A stretch of 64,000 nucleotides of DNA from Firmicutes bacterium UBA6113. GTDB lineage: Bacteria > Bacillota > Clostridia > Tissierellales > Sedimentibacteraceae. The position numbers were made by a program, and so were the translations under genes. The stretch covers positions 1-64,000 of the forward strand of contig DIWF01000034.1 of NCBI GenBank assembly GCA_002422545.1, given 5' to 3'. Under the pieces are notes generated by a model. The model was not told the DNA's origin. It was given only the letters and a program-made list of their open reading frames with translations, and did not search any database. This document shows positions 52,650-61,297 of this stretch, piece by piece. The first letter of the stretch is position 1; each line of letters starts with the position of its first letter.

Positions 52650-53614
52650 ACAGTTTTGTATTCATCGGGAAGGTTTATTATTTCTGAATACAGGATGTCT
52701 CTGTAATCCATGTACGATTTTTCATCCATTTCAGTTGAAAAACTGTCAAGAGATTTCATTCCCCGCCTGATGAAGTCTCCTTTGATTTCACTGCTTATTT
52801 CGCTAATTTCAGAGAACTTTTCTTTTAAAACTATGTTTCCTCCGGATATGAAAAAAAGCTTGTACCCATTTAGCAGTGGTATTGTTATGTACATGTCTGC
52901 AGTCATGATGCTTTCATATTTATTGACTGCTGTTTTAAGGTACTCCATGTTTTGAATCATGTTTCTGTACATTATTGCTGATTCAAAATTGCACAGAGAT
53001 GATTCTGTCTGCATCTTTTGTTTTAAGATATTTATGAAAATATCAAAGTTCATGGATTCAGAAAACAAATGGAGCAATGATTTTTTGTTTTCCTGAAAAG
53101 CTTCCTTGTTCATGGAAACAGGAAAGAGGTTATATCTGAAATCATAGCTGTCATTTAATTTTATTATGGGGTACAGGTTCTTTAACGAATCCATGATATC
53201 ATACAGCATGTATTTGTTCCTGAAAGGGCCGTAGGAATTTTCTTCTCTTGTGCTTGTAATCTTTAAGGAATTGTGACGGTTGAAGTCTTCAATTTTCAGA
53301 TAGACGTAACGTTTGTCGTTTTTCATCTGAGAGTTGAATATCGGCTGAATGGATTTAATAAGACTGCATTCCAAAAGCATTGCCTCTAAATGGGTGTCAG
53401 TAACCATGTACTCGATGTTATCAATTAATTTTACCATCCTGTTGACTTTTTCCCACTTAGGATTGTCGGCAAAATAAGTTTTCACTCTTTTTTTAAGGCA
53501 CTTGCTTTTTCCGATATATATAATGTTTCCTCTTTGATCTATCATTTTGTAGATACCGGGAAGCTCGGGAATCTGATCAAGCTTGTTTTTAATTTTGTCA
53601 GAGATGTCTATCAT
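52628..53614 (-). CDS. GIY-YIG nuclease, UvrC N-terminal-like
   Basis: A 328-residue protein. The GIY-YIG domain (about 12-95) has the GIYKMID and IIYIGKSKCLKKRVKTYF motifs and the LLECSLIKSIQP end; a UVR-like stretch lies near residues 200-240. It lacks the C-terminal RNase H-like and helix-hairpin-helix domains of UvrC (about 600 residues), so it resembles Cho more than UvrC. It would nick DNA 3' of lesions or have another role. Its first codon overlaps the stop of the next gene upstream by 4 bases. The palindromic repeat forms its C-terminus. Confidence 0.85.
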   Translation of the reverse strand: MIDISDKIKNKLDQIPELPGIYKMIDQRGNIIYIGKSKCLKKRVKTYFADNPKWEKVNRMVKLIDNIEYMVTDTHLEAMLLECSLIKSIQPIFNSQMKNDKRYVYLKIEDFNRHNSLKITSTREENSYGPFRNKYMLYDIMDSLKNLYPIIKLNDSYDFRYNLFPVSMNKEAFQENKKSLLHLFSESMNFDIFINILKQKMQTESSLCNFESAIMYRNMIQNMEYLKTAVNKYESIMTADMYITIPLLNGYKLFFISGGNIVLKEKFSEISEISSEIKGDFIRRGMKSLDSFSTEMDEKSYMDYRDILYSEIINLPDEYKTVGTDLLI

Positions 53615-54300
53615 TTATCACCATCATTATCTTTTGATTTCAGGTTGTATGTGTATTTTAATATGTTATCTATTTTATCCTTTTCGGAATAATTCACCCT
53701 AACAGCCAGTTCCCGGTTACTTTGAAAAATACTGTCCATTTTGAACACAAGGTTGCAATATATCCCTTTAAAAAACATTGTGTTTTCATAGGCCCCGCCC
53801 CACTCATACTGGAGTAACTTATCCTTATTATAAAATTTGTCTTTAACGAGCACTCCATCTTGAAATAGGGCGATTTTTACTTTTTCTTTGTTAATATCCA
53901 ATATTAAAAGACATACGGAAGTGATAATCATATAGAGACTGTTCATGAAGTCATTTGGATAACGCAACGTTTCATAATATTCAATCATCTTGTCATTTTC
54001 GTAAAAGAAATTGCTCAAGCTCTCTATATATTTAGGATTGAACAGTTGAAAAATACTGTTTAAATATTCTCCCTTAAGCATCCTGTGCATGCTGCTGATG
54101 TCTTTAGTGAATATGCCAATCCAAATGATCACAAGAATCAAATAAAACCATGCAAAGTTGTATTTGTTGTTCAGCTGCATAATAAGATAATCTTCTCTTT
54201 TTCTTCTTAGGGATATGTTTTTATTAATGGAATAGGCAGTATAAATAATTGTAAATGCGCTTACTATGGAATAAAAAAGCATTGAAACAGAAGCATTCAT
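53611..54300 (-). CDS. Membrane protein of unknown function
   Basis: A 229-residue protein not recognised. It has an N-terminal membrane segment (about 5-23), a second one (about 50-68, WFYLILVIIWIGIF) and a third (about 125-140, SLYMIITSVCLLIL), then a cytoplasmic or external beta-like domain. The ATG at 54300 follows GGAGGGG; a longer frame to 54402 exists but has no ribosome site. It is coupled to the GIY-YIG nuclease gene. Confidence 0.7.
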   Translation of the reverse strand: MNASVSMLFYSIVSAFTIIYTAYSINKNISLRRKREDYLIMQLNNKYNFAWFYLILVIIWIGIFTKDISSMHRMLKGEYLNSIFQLFNPKYIESLSNFFYENDKMIEYYETLRYPNDFMNSLYMIITSVCLLILDINKEKVKIALFQDGVLVKDKFYNKDKLLQYEWGGAYENTMFFKGIYCNLVFKMDSIFQSNRELAVRVNYSEKDKIDNILKYTYNLKSKDNDGDK

Positions 54301-54390
54301 ATAATCCCCTCCATCATTATAATAACACATTATCATAATAATTTCCCTACAATGTAAAAAATAAATGCAGCAGATGTAAAAAATAATCTT

Positions 54391-54410
54391 GGGAACGGAC
54401 ATTTAAATTA
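54391..54410. repeat. Possible degenerate half of the palindromic repeat
   Basis: GGGAACGGACATTTAA resembles the left arm GGGGACGGACCTTTTA and, like the full copies, lies right behind a minus-strand stop codon. No matching right arm. Confidence 0.3.
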
Positions 54411-54419
54411 GCAGAGAAT

Positions 54420-55487
54420 TTAGTTCTGCTTTAAACTTTGCAAACCTGATTTCATAGCAAAATTTCTTAGAAAGGGGTTAAACATTGCTGGAGATTTTAA
54501 ATTTTTTATAAGTAAATTTAACTTAATATCTTTTACCTTCTGTTCATACCTATTTAGAAATCCATCTATTCCATCTTCAAGACTCTCAGCTAAATATAGG
54601 GAGCTTTTTAATGCATAGCTGATTCCTTCTGCTGAGCTGGGGCTAATTGCTCCTGCGGCTTCTCCAACTAAAGCTATACAGTCTCTTCCTGCATAAAACT
54701 GTGATATTTTCGTAGGTCTATTAATAAATGCACCTTCTGTTTTTAATTTGTTGCCAAAATTAAAGCCTAATTGTGTTAATTTTGCCTTCAGCAGATTATA
54801 TTTTTCTCTTGTATTATCCCCAGGTCTTAGGGCTGCTCCTAATAGCAAGCATTTATTCTTGGGTATTACCCAAGAGTAAAAATTACTTATTTCCTTATCA
54901 AAGACTGCTGTGAAATAGGGCATAGTAGATTGACACTCATACCATTCCTGAATTGAAATGTACCTTTCAGGAAAATTTATATCATAGCAAATAGACTTCC
55001 TTATATTTGAAAGGGCACCATCAGCACCTACGATAACTTTTGTTCTAGCAGCTGTCTCATGTCCGTTATAAATATATTTAATTTCATACCCTTCCTGCGT
55101 TTTGGTAAAGCCCTTAAAAAATGAATTGAATTTTTTATCAACACCGGTTGGAAGTAATGAAATTAGCCATCTATCAAACTTTTCTCTGTCCATGTTATGA
55201 TAGAATCTCTGATATAGCCTTTCTAGGTTGTTAGTTAAATCAATGGTTCTTACGGCAAAAAGCTGTGGGTCAACTAGAATATCTTTTGGAACTCCTAAAC
55301 CCAACTTTGCGATCATTTTCTGAGCATCAGGTGCTAGTAAACCTCCGCAACATTTATTTATAACGTTTTTGTGGTTCTCATTTTCCAGGTCACGCTTATC
55401 TATCAATAAAACTTTATAGTTATCTCCGATTAATCGTGCAAGGTTAGCTCCTGCAGGGCCAGACCCGACAATTACAATATCATACAT
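54420..55487 (-). CDS. FAD-dependent oxidoreductase, geranylgeranyl reductase family
   Basis: A 355-residue flavoprotein. The FAD fold opens DIVIVGSGPAGANLARLIG; KVIVGADGALSNIRK and ALVGEAAGAISPSSAEGISYAL complete the binding motifs. The family reduces isoprenoid double bonds or acts on quinone-like substrates (CbrA-like proteins also belong here). The substrate is unknown. Stands alone between AT-rich spacers. Confidence 0.87.
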   Translation of the reverse strand: MYDIVIVGSGPAGANLARLIGDNYKVLLIDKRDLENENHKNVINKCCGGLLAPDAQKMIAKLGLGVPKDILVDPQLFAVRTIDLTNNLERLYQRFYHNMDREKFDRWLISLLPTGVDKKFNSFFKGFTKTQEGYEIKYIYNGHETAARTKVIVGADGALSNIRKSICYDINFPERYISIQEWYECQSTMPYFTAVFDKEISNFYSWVIPKNKCLLLGAALRPGDNTREKYNLLKAKLTQLGFNFGNKLKTEGAFINRPTKISQFYAGRDCIALVGEAAGAISPSSAEGISYALKSSLYLAESLEDGIDGFLNRYEQKVKDIKLNLLIKNLKSPAMFNPFLRNFAMKSGLQSLKQN

Positions 55488-55644
55488 AAATGTACCTCTT
55501 TTGATATAAATTTCTTTTATTAATATTTGTCTTATCCTTGAGCTCCTTCAATATGTCATAGTTATAGTATTTCTGTAAGAAGCCACACTAATTTTTCCTT
55601 TTTAACATCACATCGATATTGCCTATAAATGCCATATCAAATCG

Positions 55645-56121
55645 TTAAATCGTTAAATCATTGTCGTCTTTTATATCAATGGCTTCTTTTAATAGCTTTC
55701 CAAGAACTGCTGCAAAGACAGCAATTACAATTGAAGCAAATACTGAAATCATACCGATTATGACTAGACCTGGTGCATCATCAAGTTCTGCTATGAGAAA
55801 AACAAATGGCATTATTAATACATACACACCACTGAAAGCTGTTGCACAGAATTTGATGTTCTTTAGACATTTAACAGACAATTTAGAGAATGCTTGATTG
55901 CTGTCTATAATGTTTAATAGTTTAAAAGCCTGATATAATGCAATGAAGAATGGTATAGCAGATACATACATTCCTAGTATAATGGGATATATCATATGGG
56001 CATATTTTGGATTTACCGGATTATTAGGAAGCCAAGTTAATCCAAATACACCAAGAGCAAGAACTGGAACTCCTATAAGAATAATAGCTATCTTTAAAAA
56101 AAGTGTTGATCCTCGTTTCAT
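55645..56121 (-). CDS. DUF2975 membrane protein, without HTH partner
   Basis: A 158-residue protein with four membrane segments and the DUF2975 ending (AIDIKDDNDLTI). The family is normally encoded next to a small YozG-type HTH protein; no such gene follows here (55488-55644 holds none). It is a paralogue of the gene at 57935, whose end (YKDENDLTV) is similar. The missing partner may be shared or lost. Confidence 0.82.
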   Translation of the reverse strand: MKRGSTLFLKIAIILIGVPVLALGVFGLTWLPNNPVNPKYAHMIYPIILGMYVSAIPFFIALYQAFKLLNIIDSNQAFSKLSVKCLKNIKFCATAFSGVYVLIMPFVFLIAELDDAPGLVIIGMISVFASIVIAVFAAVLGKLLKEAIDIKDDNDLTI

Positions 56122-56181
56122 AAAACACCTCTCTAATTACTTTGTTGATTTTATTTTTATACAGTATCAATAATTCATTCT

Positions 56182-56228
56182 GGGGACGGACCTTTTAGTT
56201 CATTAATTAAATTAAAAGGTCCGTCCCC
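56182..56228. repeat. Palindromic repeat element, copy 2
   Basis: Same 15-bp arms (56182-56196, 56214-56228) and the same 17-bp spacing as copy 1; the spacer sequences differ. It lies a few bases beyond the stop of the DUF4173 gene. Confidence 0.92.
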
Positions 56229-56233
56229 GGGTT

Positions 56234-57715
56234 TTATTTGCTTATTAGCTGCATGGCTTTGTCGATAGAATAATTTCTGCTCTGCCAAAGGGAATCGCTG
56301 CCGTAATTTTCTTCAATATCTTTAAAGTACAAATCTGCTTTATACCTAGTCATTATGTCTGCGTTGTTGTTTTCAACAAGCCTTGCTATCTGTGGGGCTG
56401 CGTCCACAGATAAACTCATGAGGTAATCTATATCCAGCGAATCTGTTTCTTTTGCAAGATACATATCAACATTATGTTTGGCAATTATGTAATCAATTTG
56501 ACCTACATTAAGGCACAAGTAATAGCATAATCCAATAACTATGTACACGGCGATTATATTGAATCGAGGTCTCATGATAAATGCAGCAGTAATTATAAGA
56601 CCAATGGATTCAAATATGAGGAATCCGTAAACCAAGACCCTTAGGCGTGTAAATCCGTATTCCTGGTCGTACAAATACATTCTGTAAAATGAAGATATGA
56701 GCATTACAAATGTTACTGCGCACAGATACATCATGAATATTTTTGTAAGATTTGACCATTTATTTCTTTGAACATAAATTTTTTCTTTATATAAATATAC
56801 TGTAAGTAATATAAGCCCTATATTTAAAAAGCTCAGGAAAATGAGTTCAAAAAATCCTCTTCTGGCATATTCGGCGTAATTTAAGTTTCCTGGCAAGACA
56901 GAACCTGCAAATAAATATTTGAACTGAATGAAAATAAACAGCGTATACACCAGCAGTATGGAAGACAACAATATATTTATGACAATTGTATCAGCATTTT
57001 TAGGTTTCATGAGGTCTTCCAACGTGAAAGGTGCATTTTTGGATTCTGGTGATTTCTTCTCTGAAAATACAATATATAAAAGACCAAACAAATACAGTCC
57101 TGCAATCATTCCAAAAATGATTTTAAATATTAACTCTATATCAAGCATTTTTGAAAACCATTCAAGTGTATTTTCAACTTTGACGGAAAAAACAAGGTCC
57201 GCAGAGGACAGCATAATCAACAGGAATACTACAAAGGGAAGAGATATGAATATTCCGAGCATTATGCTGGAATGAAGCTTTTTTTTCGCGTCATCGCTTT
57301 TATACTTATTGATCCATTTAAAAGGAATGTTGAAGTTTCTTAATGGAAAAATAACATGTTCGAGTATTTTAAATAAGAATTTAAAATTCAGTTCTTTCAC
57401 AGGGAAGTTGTCTGTAAGAATTGCAACCATGGTACTATACAACAGTATTGTGCATAGGAAATTAGGCGCTCTCCATAAATAACTTCCGCTTAAGTAATTG
57501 TTAAGAGACAAAATGTAAATGGGAACAAACATTAACAGTCCTTTTTTATTTTTTGCCTCTTCACGCTTATAGATTAAGGTGAATATTGAAACAAACTGAA
57601 TGATTGTAAATACAGGAACACTTATTCCCGGGTTGTGAGCAAGTATTAAATATATGAAGCTCACTGCTGAAAGCAGCCCATAAATGGACAGCTTAATTTT
57701 TATTGAATTATCCAT
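56234..57715 (-). CDS. DUF4173 membrane protein
   Basis: A 493-residue polytopic protein with about 11 membrane segments and a final soluble stretch (about 410-493). The stretches MLSSADLVFSVKVEN and FFELIFLSFLNIGLILLT are typical of DUF4173 (DUF4153-related). Function unknown. It starts 3 bases after the HTH gene stop, making it part of the DUF2975-HTH unit. Confidence 0.82.
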   Translation of the reverse strand: MDNSIKIKLSIYGLLSAVSFIYLILAHNPGISVPVFTIIQFVSIFTLIYKREEAKNKKGLLMFVPIYILSLNNYLSGSYLWRAPNFLCTILLYSTMVAILTDNFPVKELNFKFLFKILEHVIFPLRNFNIPFKWINKYKSDDAKKKLHSSIMLGIFISLPFVVFLLIMLSSADLVFSVKVENTLEWFSKMLDIELIFKIIFGMIAGLYLFGLLYIVFSEKKSPESKNAPFTLEDLMKPKNADTIVINILLSSILLVYTLFIFIQFKYLFAGSVLPGNLNYAEYARRGFFELIFLSFLNIGLILLTVYLYKEKIYVQRNKWSNLTKIFMMYLCAVTFVMLISSFYRMYLYDQEYGFTRLRVLVYGFLIFESIGLIITAAFIMRPRFNIIAVYIVIGLCYYLCLNVGQIDYIIAKHNVDMYLAKETDSLDIDYLMSLSVDAAPQIARLVENNNADIMTRYKADLYFKDIEENYGSDSLWQSRNYSIDKAMQLISK

Positions 57716-57718
57716 GAT

Positions 57719-57925
57719 TTACTCCTTAACATATTCTATAATATCTCCCGGCTGACAATCCAATGCCCTGCAGATTTCTTCCAGCGTGGAGAATCTTATG
57801 GCTTTGGCTTTGTTGTTTTTCAATATTGATAAATTGGCAGGCGTAATATTTACCTTTTCCGCCAGCTCCATGAGTCCTATTTTTCTCTTTGCCATCATGA
57901 CATCTAACTGAATAACAATACCCAT
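57719..57925 (-). CDS. YozG-like HTH (Cro/C1-type) regulator
   Basis: A 68-residue XRE-type DNA-binding protein (MAKRKIGLMELAEKVNITPANLSILKNNKAKAIRFSTLEEIC). It consists of only the helix-turn-helix domain. Together with DUF2975 it makes a widespread two-gene module in Firmicutes, in which the membrane protein probably controls the regulator. Confidence 0.9.
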   Translation of the reverse strand: MGIVIQLDVMMAKRKIGLMELAEKVNITPANLSILKNNKAKAIRFSTLEEICRALDCQPGDIIEYVKE

Positions 57926-57934
57926 TGTATCCTC

Positions 57935-58387
57935 CTACACTGTTAAATCATTTTCATCTTTATAGTATACGGCTTGCTTGAACAAATCCTTGAGGGTCAG
58001 GCAAAACAAACATGCAATAACAAATATGAGAATAATCACAACAGTTGATATGGTAAACCAAAACAAGCCTTTAATACAGAATATAATTGAAATTAACATG
58101 CTTGCAACAGCCATCTTTCTAAGGCAAGTAACATTTTTCAAAACAAAAGGATTACCGCCAATCAATGTCTTGAACATAACCCTGAGCTGCCACAAAATAT
58201 ATACTGAAGCAATGCCTGAAGCAACCAGCACCAATATCATGGGCAAAATCAAATTATCCTGCAAATTGAAGTAGTACACCAGCAATGGCCTTGAAAATGG
58301 TACATACAAGCAGCAAATAATTCCTACAATGAAAAGCACATCAACACAAATTTTAGATACATAATGAACAAAACTATTTTTATACAT
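57935..58387 (-). CDS. DUF2975 membrane protein, with HTH partner
   Basis: A 150-residue, four-segment membrane protein of the DUF2975 family, ending in YYKDENDLTV. It is the first gene of a unit with the HTH and DUF4173 genes (9- and 3-base gaps). AAGGAGG precedes the start. The unit probably reports on the membrane or an unknown ligand. Confidence 0.85.
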   Translation of the reverse strand: MYKNSFVHYVSKICVDVLFIVGIICCLYVPFSRPLLVYYFNLQDNLILPMILVLVASGIASVYILWQLRVMFKTLIGGNPFVLKNVTCLRKMAVASMLISIIFCIKGLFWFTISTVVIILIFVIACLFCLTLKDLFKQAVYYKDENDLTV

Positions 58388-58564
58388 GAAAGTCCTCCTT
58401 GCTTTTATAACTAAATTATAGCAGATGTTTTTCTAATGTCAATAATTATTTATCGATAATCAATAAATAATTATTGTTGTCTGTTGTATTAAAGGCAAAA
58501 AAAGGACGAGCATAAGAAAAGCCCGACGTGATTTTATGAGATATGTTTATATCTAGCATTTAAG

Positions 58565-59344
58565 TTAGGGAAGAGTGAAGATGTAATGCTTTGAGGAATA
58601 GTTTTCTAGACTGGCCTCCATGCAGCGTATGTTGAATATCTGGCTTATTTTTCCGGTTTTTATAACATTTTCAGGAACATCATGAACAACAACATGCCCA
58701 TTGTCCATGAGACATATTTTATCTGAGCAGGAAAAGGCAAGATTTAAGTCGTGAAGAACCATGACAACTGTCTTTCCAAGCTTTTTCAAGTTTTTCACCG
58801 TTTGAATTATCTCAAGCTGATGATTTATATCAAGGTATGTTGTCGGTTCATCCAAAAATATTATGTCAGTGTTCTGAGCCAAGACCATTGCAATAAATGA
58901 TTTTTGCCGTTGGCCACCGGACAATTCCTGTAAATTGCAGTTTTTAAATTCCTCTAGACCCATCAATTCAATTGCTTCATCAACAATTTTTATGTCATTT
59001 CTCTGAGGAATTCTTGAAAAGTTCAAATATGGAAATCTTCCGTGCATTACAAGGCGGTAGACTGTTATGTTGGGTACTTCTTTGTTTTGCGGAAGATATG
59101 AAATGTACCGTGCAATATCTGGGTTTTTCATAATTGATAAATCTAAGTTTTTTCCATTAACATTAAGAAGAATTTCTCCGGACATTGGTTTTAATAAATT
59201 TGAAGAAGTTTTTAACAGCGTTGTTTTGCCGCAGCCGTTTTTACCGATTATGGATGTGATGGTACCTTTGTCAAATGAAACGTCTATGTTTTTAATTATT
59301 TCACTGCCGCTGTAGCCTGCAGTTACATTTTTCAAACTAATCAT
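58565..59344 (-). CDS. FecE/BtuD-type ABC ATPase
   Basis: A 259-residue ATPase: Walker A GKNGCGKTTLL, signature LSGGQRQKSFIAM, Walker B IIFLDEPTTYLDI, H-loop VLHDLNLA. This is the iron-siderophore/heme/cobalamin importer group. The ATG at 59344 overlaps the permease stop by 4 bases and follows AGAGGT; a longer upstream frame runs inside the permease and was rejected. Confidence 0.93.
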   Translation of the reverse strand: MISLKNVTAGYSGSEIIKNIDVSFDKGTITSIIGKNGCGKTTLLKTSSNLLKPMSGEILLNVNGKNLDLSIMKNPDIARYISYLPQNKEVPNITVYRLVMHGRFPYLNFSRIPQRNDIKIVDEAIELMGLEEFKNCNLQELSGGQRQKSFIAMVLAQNTDIIFLDEPTTYLDINHQLEIIQTVKNLKKLGKTVVMVLHDLNLAFSCSDKICLMDNGHVVVHDVPENVIKTGKISQIFNIRCMEASLENYSSKHYIFTLP

Positions 59345-60375
59345 ATATGACCTCTTTTTTTCATCAATAAAAGATACACAAAAAACGGTCCTCCAATAAA
59401 GGACATGATTATTCCCACAGGTATTTCGTAAGGAGCAAACAATATACGAGAAAGTATGTCGCAAAAAACAGTGAAGCAGCTTCCAAGCATGGCGCTTACC
59501 ACAATCAGAATCCTGTTGTCGTTTCCAACAAGAAATCTTGCAGCATGAGGTACAATTAACCCTATGAAACCAATGAGTCCTGAAAAACTTATGGCGCTTC
59601 CGGACAACAAAGCAGCAACTGTCAAAAGAACAAATCTGTACAATGGAACATTAAGCCCCAGTGACTTAGCCGACTCGTCCCCTAAGGACAAAATATTCAT
59701 GTCATAGCTTAGCATTAAAGATACTATAAGACCGAAAATTATAAATATGGCTGCATACTGAAGCTTTTCCATTGATACTCCTGAAAAACCTCCAATCATG
59801 AATGCAGTCCTGCTTATTGAAGCATCAGGAACAATTGTGAGAACTGTGTCTGTTATGGCACCGATGAAACTTGATACAGCAATTCCGGATAATACAATGG
59901 TCATCCGCGAAGCTCCGGTTTTTAAAGCTATAAAATAAACAAGATTAACAGCAATCAGCGCGCCCATGAATGCAGCAACAGGAGTCAAATAAAAACATGA
60001 AGGGAAAAATGCTGCAATAAGAACAACAAAAAGTCCTGATCCTGCATTTACTCCTATGACATTGGGGCTTGCAAGAGAATTGTTTAGCACAGTCTGCAAT
60101 ATAACCCCCGAAACAGACAATGAGCTTCCGGCGAGAACCGCTGCAAGCATTCGCGGCAGTCTCACATAGTTTACAATCTGATAGGCGTTTGACGAAGATT
60201 CATTAAACAATGCATTTAAAGTTTCCATTAAAGTGAGTTTTGTTGATCCGAGACCAATGCTTAAAATTATTTCTGCTGCAAGTGTAATTGAAAGCAGAGC
60301 CATAACAGCAATGTTATAGTTCAATGTGTTTTTATTTGAAAATTTCAGGATAAATGATTTTTGCCATATATTCAT
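59341..60375 (-). CDS. FecCD-type ABC permease
   Basis: A 344-residue permease with about 10 membrane segments and FecCD signatures LPRMLAAVLAGSSLSVSGVILQ, NVIGVNAGSGLF and SFSGLIGFIGLIVPHAAR. It imports iron chelates, heme, corrinoids or related ligands. The ATG at 60375 lies behind GGGGAGAAAGTT and overlaps the binding-protein gene by 44 bases. Confidence 0.93.
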   Translation of the reverse strand: MNIWQKSFILKFSNKNTLNYNIAVMALLSITLAAEIILSIGLGSTKLTLMETLNALFNESSSNAYQIVNYVRLPRMLAAVLAGSSLSVSGVILQTVLNNSLASPNVIGVNAGSGLFVVLIAAFFPSCFYLTPVAAFMGALIAVNLVYFIALKTGASRMTIVLSGIAVSSFIGAITDTVLTIVPDASISRTAFMIGGFSGVSMEKLQYAAIFIIFGLIVSLMLSYDMNILSLGDESAKSLGLNVPLYRFVLLTVAALLSGSAISFSGLIGFIGLIVPHAARFLVGNDNRILIVVSAMLGSCFTVFCDILSRILFAPYEIPVGIIMSFIGGPFFVYLLLMKKRGHI

Positions 60376-61297
60376 AACTTTCTCCCCATTTTGCATTTGG
60401 TTTGTAGTGAAAAAGTTCCTTAGGAAGAACAATATATCTGCCGTTTTTTACAGCAGACAGATTGTTCCAGGCTGGATTTTTTTCTATTCCGCTTTTCATT
60501 GCTTCAATGGCTTTTTCTGTGTTTCCCATAGTTGTGACGAATATATAATCAGGGTCTTCTTCGATTATTTCTTCCATGCTCAGTTCTTCCAGAAGGGACT
60601 GGTGCTTGGAGGCAATGTTTACGGTTCCAAGGTCATCAAGTATCCTGCATGCAAAGTTGTCATCGTCCTTTGCCTTAGCCCCGCCTGAATAAGCCCGTAT
60701 AAATAAAACCGATGGGTTTGAAGATATAATTTTTGATTTTATTGTTTCAATTTCATTTTGCACTTCAAGGCCGTTTTTTTCGTACAAATCCTTCTTTCCC
60801 GTTATGTCTGTACAGATATCAAGCATTATTAAATAATCCTCAAACTGTTCAATCTTGAAGTATGCATGAGGTATATTTGCTTTTATTAATGTATCTTTTA
60901 ATTCCAAATGGCTTTCTATATCCGATGAAAGGATTATGAAATCAGGAGAAAGAGACAATATTTCTTCAAGGTTTGGATCTTTGATGGTACCCACAATCTT
61001 AGTGCTTTCAGATAACTTTATGTTTCGCTCGGAAATACTGTCGTCGGTTGTTCCTGCAATATCTCCTCCTGCAAGTATCCACGTTTCAGCATAAGAACCT
61101 GACAGAGCAATCACCTTCTTAGGCTTTTCCTTTAACAAAACCTCATTACCAAAGGAATCCTCAAATGTGTAGTACATATTTTCTGCGCTGACTTTAGTTT
61201 CATCTGATGAAGCTTGGCTATTGCTGCATGATACAGCAACCATTGCTGTTAGTAAAATCAAAATAAGCAGTGGAATTTGAATTATTTTTTTCAGCAC
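60332..61297 (-). CDS. Periplasmic-type binding lipoprotein of a FecBCD importer
   Basis: A 321-residue lipoprotein (lipobox VAVSC, Cys 24) with the class-III binding-protein fold: PKKVIALSGSYAETWILAGGDIAG and SPDFIILSSDIESHLELKDTL. The GTG start overlaps the sulfite reductase stop by 7 bases. The ligand is not clear; siderophore iron or a tetrapyrrole fits the neighbour best. Confidence 0.9.
   Translation of the reverse strand: MLKKIIQIPLLILILLTAMVAVSCSNSQASSDETKVSAENMYYTFEDSFGNEVLLKEKPKKVIALSGSYAETWILAGGDIAGTTDDSISERNIKLSESTKIVGTIKDPNLEEILSLSPDFIILSSDIESHLELKDTLIKANIPHAYFKIEQFEDYLIMLDICTDITGKKDLYEKNGLEVQNEIETIKSKIISSNPSVLFIRAYSGGAKAKDDDNFACRILDDLGTVNIASKHQSLLEELSMEEIIEEDPDYIFVTTMGNTEKAIEAMKSGIEKNPAWNNLSAVKNGRYIVLPKELFHYKPNAKWGESYEYMAKIIYPEIFK

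Noticed and set aside
52628..53614. Broken uvrC pseudogene
   Set aside because: The frame is intact and coupled to its neighbour, the ribosome site is sound, and the size fits Cho-type proteins; no remnants of the C-terminal domains follow.
59344..59464. N-terminal extension of the FecE-type ATPase
   Set aside because: It would run back inside the permease gene, is Cys-rich and unlike any ATPase N-terminus; the ATG at 59344 has the family start.
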